From assembly GCF_021560175.1 (NCBI RefSeq), contig NZ_CP091110.1, positions 6,183,001 to 6,247,000 of the forward strand: 64,000 nt of DNA. Reading direction: 5' to 3'. Positions 50,221 to 57,822 of this stretch are shown here, one piece after another. Source of the stretch: Neobacillus drentensis (lineage in GTDB: Bacteria; Bacillota; Bacilli; Bacillales; Cytobacillaceae). Numbering within the stretch: the stretch's first letter is position 1; the number at the start of each line of letters is the position of its first letter. The position numbers and the translations under genes are program-made. A model generated the notes under the pieces. That model was not told the DNA's origin, made no database searches, and worked only from the letters and a program-made list of their open reading frames with translations.

Positions 50221-51573
50221 CTACGCACCTGGAGGCTCATAACGTGTCTCTAGGTTTACGAACTTATTATATTCCTTTACAAAGGCTAACGCTACCGTTC
50301 CAGTCGGGCCGTTACGCTGTTTAGCAATAATGATCTCTATAATATTTTTATTCTCTGATTCCTTATCATAGTAGTCATCACGATAAAGAAAAGCAACAAT
50401 ATCAGCGTCCTGCTCAATACTACCGGATTCACGGATGTCCGACATCATCGGGCGCTTATCCTGACGTTGCTCAACGCCACGGGATAGCTGGGAAAGGGCA
50501 ATAACAGGGACCTTAAGTTCACGGGCTAATTGCTTAAGAGAGCGGGAAATCTCAGAAACTTCCTGCTGGCGGTTTTCACCCGATCTGCCGCTTCCTAAAA
50601 TCAGCTGCAAGTAATCAATTAATATCATGCCGAGACCATGCTCTTGCTGAAGACGGCGGCACTTTGAACGAATATCACTAATTCTAACCCCTGGAGTATC
50701 ATCGATAAATATCCCAGAGTTTGAAAGGCTGCCCATAGCCATCGTCAGCTTGCCCCAGTCATCGTCTGTAAGCGAACCTGTCCGGAGTCGTTGTGCATCT
50801 ATATTGCCTTCTGAACAAAGCATACGCATAACGAGCTGTTCAGCACCCATCTCAAGACTGAAAATAGCCACATTTTCATTCGTTTTTGTAGCTACATTGG
50901 CGGCGATATTCAAAGCAAAGGCTGTTTTACCTACAGAAGGACGGGCACCTACAATGATTAAATCATTGCGCTGGAATCCTGCTGTCATTCGATCAAGTTC
51001 AGCAAATCCAGTTGAAATACCAGTAATCTCGCCAACCCTATTATGCATTTCTTCAATATTGTCATACGTCCGAACAAGAACATCTTTGATATTATGGAAA
51101 GCTCCAGCATTCTTACGTTGTGCCACTTCCATAATACTTTTTTCTGCTTCACTTAAAAGTGCTTCAACCTCGTCTTCACGAGAATATCCATCAGAAGCAA
51201 TATTTGTTGCTGTCCGGATTAATCTTCTTAAAAGAGATTTCTCTTCTACAATTCTAGCATAATACTCTATGTTTGCAGCCGTCGGTACAGACCCAGACAA
51301 ATCACTTAAGTAACTAACACCGCCAATATCCTCAATCAGTTTGGCAGCAGCTAATTCCTCCGTTACGGTCACAAGGTCAACAGCTTTACCTTGGTCATTT
51401 AAGTCCAGCATAACATTAAAGATCTTTTGGTGAGAGGCACGATAAAAGTCCTCAGGGATTAATATTTCTGATGCAACAGTAAGCGCAGAAGGCTCTAAAA
51501 AGATAGCCCCTAACACGGCCTGTTCCGCCTCAATATTTTGCGGCGGCATACGATCTGCTAATACATCATTCAT
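50221..51573 (-). CDS. dnaC: Replicative DNA helicase (DnaB family)
   Basis: This is the hexameric ring helicase of the replication fork (450 aa), named DnaC in Bacillus. The N-terminal domain starts at PPQNIEAEQAVLGAIF. The RecA-like domain has Walker A IVGARPSVGKTAFALNI, MGAEQLVMRM, Walker B MILIDYLQLI, LALSQLSRGVEQRQDKRPMM and DIRESGSIEQDADIV. It lies between rplI and purA as in Bacillus, with its own terminator. A terminator also separates it from rplI upstream. Confidence 0.98.
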   Translation of the reverse strand: MNDVLADRMPPQNIEAEQAVLGAIFLEPSALTVASEILIPEDFYRASHQKIFNVMLDLNDQGKAVDLVTVTEELAAAKLIEDIGGVSYLSDLSGSVPTAANIEYYARIVEEKSLLRRLIRTATNIASDGYSREDEVEALLSEAEKSIMEVAQRKNAGAFHNIKDVLVRTYDNIEEMHNRVGEITGISTGFAELDRMTAGFQRNDLIIVGARPSVGKTAFALNIAANVATKTNENVAIFSLEMGAEQLVMRMLCSEGNIDAQRLRTGSLTDDDWGKLTMAMGSLSNSGIFIDDTPGVRISDIRSKCRRLQQEHGLGMILIDYLQLILGSGRSGENRQQEVSEISRSLKQLARELKVPVIALSQLSRGVEQRQDKRPMMSDIRESGSIEQDADIVAFLYRDDYYDKESENKNIIEIIIAKQRNGPTGTVALAFVKEYNKFVNLETRYEPPGA

Positions 51574-51639
51574 CTATCAAAACCTCCTAGTCTAGAAGGA
51601 TAATTAAAAACAATATTAAAAGTATCATATCTTGGAAAG

Positions 51640-51667
51640 AAAAAAGTGACCAGTTATAACCGATCAC
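51640..51667 (-). terminator. Terminator after rplI
   Basis: GTGATCGGT / ACTGGTCAC stem and six T on the minus strand, ending the yybS-gdpP-rplI transcript. Confidence 0.8.
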
Positions 51668-51731
51668 AAGAAATTTGCTACATATTATTCTATCATGTTT
51701 ATTGTTACTTTCGTACTGGCAATTTTTCACC

Positions 51732-52181
51732 TTATTTTACTTCTGTTACTGAAACCGTTAACGTTGCTGTTACTTCATGGTGAAGTTTTACCGGTACCTT
51801 TGTATGTCCTAAAGTCCGAATCGCATCATCTAACTCCATTTTGCGTTTATCAATTTTAATGCCATGTTTCTTTTGTAATTCTTCAGCAACTTGCTTAGTG
51901 GTAATAGAACCGAAGAGTCTGCCGCCTTCGCCAGCCTTAGCTTTTAGTTCAACTGTAATCTTATCTAACACTTCCTTCAGCTTTTTAGCTTCCGCAAGCT
52001 CCTCGGCCGCAGCCTTTTCTTCTTTTTTCTTTTGAGCATCAAGAGAACTGATATTGGCATTGTTTGCCTCAATCGCCAAACCTTGCTTAATTAAAAAGTT
52101 ATGAGCATAGCCATCCGCCACGTTTTTAACTTCTCCCTTTTTCCCTTTTCCTTTAACGTCCTTTAAAAAAATTACTTTCAT
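51732..52181 (-). CDS. rplI: Ribosomal protein L9
   Basis: This 149-aa large-subunit protein bridges the ribosome exterior. The N-terminal domain MKVIFLKDVKGKGKKGEVK plus VADGYAHNFLIKQGLA is diagnostic; a long connecting helix (KKKEEKAAAEELAEAKKLKE) leads to the C-terminal rRNA-binding domain (GRLFGSITTKQVAEEL). It overlaps gdpP by four bases (ATGA). Confidence 0.98.
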   Translation of the reverse strand: MKVIFLKDVKGKGKKGEVKNVADGYAHNFLIKQGLAIEANNANISSLDAQKKKEEKAAAEELAEAKKLKEVLDKITVELKAKAGEGGRLFGSITTKQVAEELQKKHGIKIDKRKMELDDAIRTLGHTKVPVKLHHEVTATLTVSVTEVK

Positions 52182-54151
52182 TCTTTTTTCACTCCTTCAA
52201 AATATTCATCAATGGCCAGTTTTAATCGGACCTCTGTTTCGTCAATCGTCAGTCCGGTCAGCTGGGTAGCTGCATTGGTTAAATGACCGCCGCCCTTCAA
52301 GCTTTCCATGATCACCTGAACATTGATATTTCCCAGCGATCTCGCACTGATGGCGATCACACCCTCATCCCTTTTCGCGACCACAAAGGACCCGCTCACC
52401 CCATCCATAGCTAATAAGGTGTCTGCAGCCTGGGCAATGATTACTTGGTCATACTGGTCTTGTTCTGTGCCCTTAGCAATCGCTATCCCATCATGGTAGA
52501 ACGAAACCGATTCAATTAACTTTGATCTTTTTATATAGGTATCAATGTCCTCTTTCAAAAACTTTTGAACTAGGATCGTATCGGCTCCATGCGCACGAAG
52601 ATAGGATGCTGCATCAAATGTCCGTGAACCGGTTCTTAATGTAAAACTTTTTGTATCAACAATGATTCCGGCTAAGAGAGCGGTCGCCTCAATCATTTCA
52701 ATTTTACTCCGTTTTGGCTGATATTCCAAAAATTCCGTCACAAGCTCTGCGGTTGACGAAGCATATGGTTCCATATAGACAAGTAAAGGGTTTGAAATAA
52801 AATCTTCACCACGGCGATGATGGTCAATTACCACCACATGGTCAATTTTATTTAATAACCGTTCCTCGATCACCATGGAAGGCTTATGGGTATCGACAAC
52901 AACAAGTAAAGTCTTTTCTGTGGCAATTTCTAATGCGAGTTCAGGTTCAATGAAATAAGAATATAATTCTTCTTGGTGGCGTATCTCTTCCATTAACCGT
53001 TTTACTCCGCTGTCCATTTCCTGCTTATTTACAACGATATAGGCTTCCTTTTGGTTCATTTGGGCTACCTTGTAAATCCCAATGCCTGAACCAATTGAAT
53101 CCATATCTGGATTCTTGTGACCCATAATAATGACTTTATCACTTGCAATAATCAAATCTCTGATGGCATGTGAGATAACTCGTGCTCGCACTCTTGTTCG
53201 TTTCTCAACAGGGTTCGTTTTGCCGCCATAAAATTTCACTTTGCCGCTCGGCAGTTTAATTGCCACCTGATCTCCGCCTCGTCCTAAAGCTAGGTCAAGG
53301 CTTGATTGGGCCATTGCACCCAATTCTGGAAGAGAGGATACGCCTGTTCCCACACCGATACTTAAAGTGAAGCTGACATTTTGTTTAGAAGTCATTTCTC
53401 TTACTTCATCGAGGATCGTGAATTTTCCTTTTTCAAGATTTCGAAGAATTCTTTCGCTAAATACGGCAATAAAACGCTCAGATGAAACTCTTTTCAAATA
53501 AATTCCATTATCCTGGGCCCACTTATTTAAAATCGAAGTAACTAAATTATTAATGCTTCCGCGCATTTGATCATCCATACCTTGGGTAAGGTCATCATAG
53601 TTATCAAGAAAAATGGTGGCAATGGCCGTTCGATCATCTTGATATCTTTTTTCAATTTCGGTTTGCTCGGTGACATCAAAGAAATATAACAGCCGTTCTT
53701 CACGTTTATGGACAACGCGGAACTTCCGCTCATGAAGGGTAATTACTTCTGTTTCCACCTCTTGTTTAATCAGAGGAATCAACGCATCTGCAACATCATA
53801 AAGGGATCTTCCTACCAATGTAGTTTCATCAAAACAGGAGGAAAGATAAGGATTCGTCCACTCAATATAATACTCCTCGTTGATCAGCATGATCCCGATT
53901 GGCATTTCCATCAGGGCTTCTTCGCCAACCTTCTTCACTCGGTAGGAAAGGGTGGAAATGTATTCTTCCATCTCTTTTCGCTCTCTGCGGTCAATGATTA
54001 ACATATAGTAGAGGGGAACTAACATTAATAAGAACCCCGCTGTGCTTAAAATCCAATTATATAACCACAGGATGATAAGCAGAATCACCGTAACGCCAAT
54101 TAGCCCATAAAAAGGGTAACGAATTGACCGCTTTTCAAAAAATGCAGGCAA
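52178..54151 (-). CDS. gdpP: Cyclic-di-AMP phosphodiesterase GdpP
   Basis: GdpP (YybT, 657 aa) is a membrane-bound phosphodiesterase that degrades c-di-AMP to pApA and so tunes osmolyte and cell-wall homeostasis. Two N-terminal membrane helices (about 12-48) are followed by a PAS-like domain (about 65-150) and a degenerate GGDEF (about 170-300, SSERF in place of GGDEF). The DHH domain has GHKNPDMDSIGSGIG, VVVDTHKPSM and VVIDHHRRGED, and DHHA1 has LKGGGHLTNAATQL. It is in an operon with yybS and rplI. Confidence 0.97.
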   Translation of the reverse strand: MPAFFEKRSIRYPFYGLIGVTVILLIILWLYNWILSTAGFLLMLVPLYYMLIIDRRERKEMEEYISTLSYRVKKVGEEALMEMPIGIMLINEEYYIEWTNPYLSSCFDETTLVGRSLYDVADALIPLIKQEVETEVITLHERKFRVVHKREERLLYFFDVTEQTEIEKRYQDDRTAIATIFLDNYDDLTQGMDDQMRGSINNLVTSILNKWAQDNGIYLKRVSSERFIAVFSERILRNLEKGKFTILDEVREMTSKQNVSFTLSIGVGTGVSSLPELGAMAQSSLDLALGRGGDQVAIKLPSGKVKFYGGKTNPVEKRTRVRARVISHAIRDLIIASDKVIIMGHKNPDMDSIGSGIGIYKVAQMNQKEAYIVVNKQEMDSGVKRLMEEIRHQEELYSYFIEPELALEIATEKTLLVVVDTHKPSMVIEERLLNKIDHVVVIDHHRRGEDFISNPLLVYMEPYASSTAELVTEFLEYQPKRSKIEMIEATALLAGIIVDTKSFTLRTGSRTFDAASYLRAHGADTILVQKFLKEDIDTYIKRSKLIESVSFYHDGIAIAKGTEQDQYDQVIIAQAADTLLAMDGVSGSFVVAKRDEGVIAISARSLGNINVQVIMESLKGGGHLTNAATQLTGLTIDETEVRLKLAIDEYFEGVKKE

Positions 54152-54173
54152 AGTCTTCAGCTCCTTGACGTTT

Positions 54174-55118
54174 TTACTCTTTTTTTACGAATCGGTTTCT
54201 AAAATCAAACCCTAAATCGGTAATGCCTAATATCATTATTATATAATGAACAATCGGCAGGATGAAAGATAGAATTACAATGAACACTGCAAGTCCTTTG
54301 CCAATGGACCGCTGATAAAAAATATAAAATAAACAGGCTAACCCTTGGATTAATAAAAATAGTTCCAAAACAAATCTTGCGTTAATTAATGCTAGGTATA
54401 GATAGGTGCCTTCTTGGGGATGAAACAACAAATATCCGCCTAATGCCGCTAAATAATACCATAAAAGGCTTTTCGGGAGTCTAAGATTTCTAAATTTCCC
54501 CCATGAAGGAACTGTAATTCCAAACCTTTTGGCAATAGGAAAACAAATCCATTGGGTAATAAAAGCATACACAATTGAAACAGTTATTAAATAACCTGGC
54601 GCTAATTGTTGAATGTTTTTAATTAAGTTGGCATTTTGCGCCTGCATCAGCTTAATTTGCTCTTCATTCCCCAATGCTTTCAACATTGCCGCTGATTGTT
54701 TCATTGATTGGTTTAACATTGTATTCATTTCTTGGATAAAATTGATGTTCATAAAAGTGACAAGCACGACATAAAAAATGATTAAACCTACAATAAAGGT
54801 TAGTGTACTTCCAATTAAAATAGCGGAACGGCTTTTTGTTTTTTGAGTCATATAGCCCATGACCGCACCAGCAGTCCCAAAAAGCACCATCAAGCCCAGC
54901 CCTTGAAATGAACTTGAAATAAACGAAATAATAATGGCAGCGATAAAGAAAACAGCGATATATTTCAGATCATTTTTGGCCGAAAACATGATAAAAGGCA
55001 GTGGCAGAATAAAGACACTAATGATGCTTAAAGGCGGGATGTAGATGGTTATTAATAAAAAGATAGTTAAGGCAGCTAAAAGAATAGCCCCTTCCGTTAA
55101 GTTACGGACATTTTTCAC
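54174..55118 (-). CDS. yybS: DUF2232 membrane protein YybS
   Basis: This 314-aa protein has about eight hydrophobic segments, matching the YybS/DUF2232 family, which resembles the S component of ECF-type transporters. The precise role is unknown. It is always near gdpP and rplI in Bacillus, and here lies 22 bp upstream of gdpP on the same strand. Features: EGAILLALTIFLLITIYIPP, FGTAGAVMGYMTQKTKSRSA, and a short charged loop QNANLIKNIQQLAPG between helices. Confidence 0.9.
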   Translation of the reverse strand: MKNVRNLTEGAILLAALTIFLLITIYIPPLSIISVFILPLPFIMFSAKNDLKYIAVFFIAAIIISFISSSFQGLGLMVLFGTAGAVMGYMTQKTKSRSAILIGSTLTFIVGLIIFYVVLVTFMNINFIQEMNTMLNQSMKQSAAMLKALGNEEQIKLMQAQNANLIKNIQQLAPGYLITVSIVYAFITQWICFPIAKRFGITVPSWGKFRNLRLPKSLLWYYLAALGGYLLFHPQEGTYLYLALINARFVLELFLLIQGLACLFYIFYQRSIGKGLAVFIVILSFILPIVHYIIMILGITDLGFDFRNRFVKKE

Positions 55119-55194
55119 TTCAACACCTCTTACAATTAAATCTATCTCTTTATTTTAGCCACTAACTTGTTTTGATACAACTATTGAGAAAAGA

Positions 55195-55226
55195 AAAAGA
55201 CAGTAAGGGAAATCCTTACTGTCTTT
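55195..55226 (-). terminator. Terminator of rpsF-ssb-rpsR
   Basis: AAAGACAGTAAGGAT / ATTTCC-CTTACTGTCTTTTT: an 11-bp stem with T-tract on the minus strand, 15 bp after the rpsR stop. Confidence 0.9.
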
Positions 55227-55240
55227 TTAGACACAATTTA

Positions 55241-55480
55241 TTATTCTCCAGCCACGAATGGTAGTAATGCCATTTGACGTGCACGTTTGATTGCAACTGT
55301 TAGTTTACGTTGATATTTAGCGCTAGTACCAGTTACACGACGTGGTAAAATTTTTCCACGCTCAGAGATGAATTTTTTAAGTAAATCTACATCTTTATAA
55401 TCGATGCGAGTGATACCATTTGCTGTGAAATAGCAAACCTTACGACGCTTTGCGCGACCGCCTTTACGTCCTCCTGCCAT
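55241..55480 (-). CDS. rpsR: Ribosomal protein S18
   Basis: This 79-aa small-subunit protein binds 16S rRNA together with S6. It has the basic start AGGRKGGRAKRRKVCYFTAN, then YKDVDLLKKFISERGKILPR and RRVTGTSAKYQRKLTVAIKR. It is last gene of rpsF-ssb-rpsR. Confidence 0.98.
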   Translation of the reverse strand: MAGGRKGGRAKRRKVCYFTANGITRIDYKDVDLLKKFISERGKILPRRVTGTSAKYQRKLTVAIKRARQMALLPFVAGE

Positions 55481-55530
55481 GAAAATTCCCTCCTTTATTT
55501 ATTTTATGAAACCCATCAAAAGGTTACTTT

Positions 55531-56052
55531 TTAGAATGGAAGATCGTCATCAGAGATGTCAATCTGGCCAGTTCCTGCAAATGGATCTTCATCCATACGA
55601 GTAAACCCTTTGTTTTGATTTTGGTTTGGACGTTGATTCTGATTGCCGCTGCCATAGGAATTACCTTGTTGTGGTTCCATAGGAGGAGCACCATAATAAT
55701 CGTTATTGCTTCTTCCGCCACCACCAGAAGAGGACTTAGGCTCTAGAAATTGAACACTTTCCGCTTGAACCTCTGTAACGTAAACACGTTTACCATCTTG
55801 TCCCTCATAGTTGCGCGTTTGAATACGGCCATCAACACCTGCAAGGCTGCCTTTTTTTAAGAAGTTCGCCACATTTTCAGCTGGTTTACGCCAAACAACA
55901 CAATTAATAAAGTCTGCTTCCCGCTCACCTGATTGACTAGAAAATGGACGGTTAACTGCTAAAGTAAAAGTAGCAACAGGAACCCCATTTGGTGTATAAC
56001 GCAAATCTGGATCTTTTGTTAAACGACCTACAAGCACGACACGATTCATCAT
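55531..56052 (-). CDS. ssb: Single-stranded DNA-binding protein
   Basis: SsbA-type essential SSB (173 aa) has an OB fold at about 1-105 (MMNRVVLVGRLTKDPDLRYT, ADFINCVVWRKPAENVANFL, GVDGRIQTRNYEGQDGKRVY). A Gly/Asn/Gln-rich linker follows, then the acidic tip DISDDDLPF that recruits replication and repair partners. The ATG at 56052 has AAAGGAG nine bases upstream; a TTG three codons earlier is less likely. A parS palindrome lies between it and rpsF. Confidence 0.97.
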   Translation of the reverse strand: MMNRVVLVGRLTKDPDLRYTPNGVPVATFTLAVNRPFSSQSGEREADFINCVVWRKPAENVANFLKKGSLAGVDGRIQTRNYEGQDGKRVYVTEVQAESVQFLEPKSSSGGGGRSNNDYYGAPPMEPQQGNSYGSGNQNQRPNQNQNKGFTRMDEDPFAGTGQIDISDDDLPF

Positions 56053-56081
56053 CAGAATCAACTCCTTTTCTTTTGGAAATA

Positions 56082-56097
56082 TGTTCCACGTGGAACA
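56082..56097. other. parS-type site between rpsF and ssb
   Basis: TGTTCCACGTGGAACA is a perfect palindrome differing from canonical parS by one symmetrical base pair. It lies 6.8 to 11.6 kb from the two canonical copies. Confidence 0.75.
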
Positions 56098-56123
56098 ATT
56101 TTACCAAGAAATCTATATAAGTC

Positions 56124-56411
56124 TTAAGCTTCTTCTTTAATTACGATATGGCGAATGATATCTTCGCTGATTTTTGCAAGACGAGAAAATTCTTGTACTG
56201 CAGCAGCTGAAGATGTAGTTTTAGCGATTTCGTAGTATCCGTCACGGAAATCGTTGATTTCGTATGCTAGACGGCGCTTACCCCAATCTTTTGTTTCAGC
56301 AGTTTCCGCTCCGTTTTCAAGAAGAATAGTGTTAAAACGCTCTACAAGAGCCTTCTTTGCTTCATCTTCAATATTTGGGCGGATGATGTACATGATTTCG
56401 TACTTATTCAT
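56124..56411 (-). CDS. rpsF: Ribosomal protein S6
   Basis: This 95-aa protein forms a heterodimer with S18 on the 30S platform. It has MNKYEIMYIIRPNIEDEAKK, the strand KDWGKRRLAYEINDFRDGYY and the C-terminal SEDIIRHIVIKEEA. The ATG at 56411 follows GGAGGTGA; the frame runs three codons upstream through that site. Its leader resembles the S6:S18-binding RNA motif. Confidence 0.98.
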   Translation of the reverse strand: MNKYEIMYIIRPNIEDEAKKALVERFNTILLENGAETAETKDWGKRRLAYEINDFRDGYYEIAKTTSSAAAVQEFSRLAKISEDIIRHIVIKEEA

Positions 56412-56420
56412 CACAGTCAC

Positions 56421-56459
56421 CTCCTTTTGGTCTAAACGGCCCAGTTATGGGCAAGGAGC
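56421..56459 (-). promoter_or_regulatory. S6:S18-type autoregulatory leader of rpsF
   Basis: On the minus strand CTCCTT pairs with AAGGAG, which is the ribosome-binding site. An inner stem GCCCA / TGGGC is followed by an unpaired CCG. The CCG bulge next to a sequestered ribosome-binding site is the hallmark of the known S6:S18 RNA motif, predicting feedback by free S6:S18. Confidence 0.7.
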
Positions 56460-56485
56460 AATTAATTAATTACTCACAAGTTGAA

Positions 56486-56514
56486 ATTATAGCACATTAT
56501 AAATGGAAATGCAA
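56486..56514 (-). promoter_or_regulatory. Promoter of rpsF-ssb-rpsR
   Basis: TTGCAT (56509-56514), 17 bp, TATAAT (56486-56491) on the minus strand; a strong SigA-type promoter just upstream of the rpsF leader. Confidence 0.8.
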
Positions 56515-56565
56515 TGACGTTCATGTTTCTGCCATTTTATTCATCCTAAAGCTTTTAAAATAATG

Positions 56566-56595
56566 AAAAGCTCTGCCAAAAGACAGAGCAAAAAA
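56566..56595 (-). terminator. Terminator after ychF
   Basis: GCTCTG / CAGAGC stem followed by TTTTCATT on the minus strand, five bases after the ychF stop. Confidence 0.75.
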
Positions 56596-56599
56596 TAAC

Positions 56600-57700
56600 T
56601 TATACGTTAAAGCGGAAATGGATGACATCGCCGTCTTTTACTTCATAGTCCTTACCTTCTAAGCGGACCTTTCCTGCTTCCTTTGCGGCATTATGGCTGC
56701 CAGCAGCTAACAAATCATCAAAAGAAACAGTTTCCGCACGAATAAATCCACGTTCAAAATCAGAATGAATAACGCCGGCACATTGTGGAGCTTTCATTCC
56801 TTTTCTGAAAGTCCAGGCACGTACTTCCTGTACACCCGCTGTGAAGTAAGTAGCTAAACCCAGCAGGCTGTATGCAGCACGAATTAATTGATCTAACCCG
56901 GATTCTTCAATGCCTAACTCAGAAAGGAACATCGCCTTCTCTTCACCTTCAAGCTCAGCGATTTCTTCTTCAATTTTGGCACAAATGACAATCACTTCGG
57001 CATTATCCTTTGCCGCAAATTCACGTACCTTTTGTACGTATTCATTATCTGCTGGGTCAGCTATATCATCTTCGCTGACATTGGCAACATATAAAACCGG
57101 CTTAATCGTTAACAAGTGAAGACCTTTAACAAGTTTCAATTGCTCATCGGTAAAGTCAATTGTTCGAGCCGGCTTCTCAGCTTCAAAGGCATCGCGCAGC
57201 ATCGCAAGGACTTCAAATTCAGCAGCCGCTTCCTTATCTTTTTGCTTAGCCAGCTTTTCCACACGGCTAATTCTTTTTTCTACTGATTCCATATCGGCAA
57301 GAATTAACTCAAGGTTAATCGTTTCAATATCATCAATTGGATCTACCTTACCAGATACGTGGGTGATATTTTCATCTGCAAAGCAGCGGACTACCTGACA
57401 AATCGCATCTACTTGGCGAATATGTGAAAGAAACTTATTTCCGAGTCCTTCACCTTTACTAGCCCCTTTAACAATCCCGGCAATATCGGTAAATTCAAAT
57501 GCCGTTGGGACCGTCTTTTTTGGCTGCACCAGTTCCGTTAATTTTTGCAGACGATGGTCAGGTACTTCAACAATTCCTACGTTCGGGTCAATCGTACAGA
57601 AAGGATAATTCGCTGATTCCGCTCCTGCTTGTGTTATTGCATTAAATAATGTCGACTTACCAACATTCGGCAAACCGACAATACCAGCTGTTAAAGCCAT
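56600..57700 (-). CDS. ychF: Redox-regulated ATPase YchF (Obg family)
   Basis: This 366-aa P-loop NTPase of the Obg/YchF group prefers ATP and associates with ribosomes. It has the G1 loop GLPNVGKSTLFNAIT, FEFTDIAGIVKGASKGEGLG (switch II) and LSHIRQVDAICQVVRCF. Between G4-like VLYVANVSEDD and the C-terminus lie a coiled-coil insert (ADMESVEKRISRVEKLAKQK) and the TGS domain ending KDYEVKDGDVIHFRFNV. It is monocistronic. Confidence 0.97.
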   Translation of the reverse strand: MALTAGIVGLPNVGKSTLFNAITQAGAESANYPFCTIDPNVGIVEVPDHRLQKLTELVQPKKTVPTAFEFTDIAGIVKGASKGEGLGNKFLSHIRQVDAICQVVRCFADENITHVSGKVDPIDDIETINLELILADMESVEKRISRVEKLAKQKDKEAAAEFEVLAMLRDAFEAEKPARTIDFTDEQLKLVKGLHLLTIKPVLYVANVSEDDIADPADNEYVQKVREFAAKDNAEVIVICAKIEEEIAELEGEEKAMFLSELGIEESGLDQLIRAAYSLLGLATYFTAGVQEVRAWTFRKGMKAPQCAGVIHSDFERGFIRAETVSFDDLLAAGSHNAAKEAGKVRLEGKDYEVKDGDVIHFRFNV

Positions 57701-57788
57701 TCACGTTCACTCCTAGTAATAAGTATCTATATAAAAATAAGTTCTTTATATATTAAAAAGCCTCTCACAATTATAAGGCAACAAACAT

Positions 57789-57822
57789 AAAAAATACAAC
57801 TGCCGCTTTTTTTGCAGCAGTT
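57789..57822 (-). terminator. Terminator after the molybdopterin oxidoreductase gene
   Basis: AACTGCTGC / GCGGCAGTT stem with a seven-A loop, then GTATTTTTT on the minus strand; it overlaps the stop codon. Confidence 0.8.
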
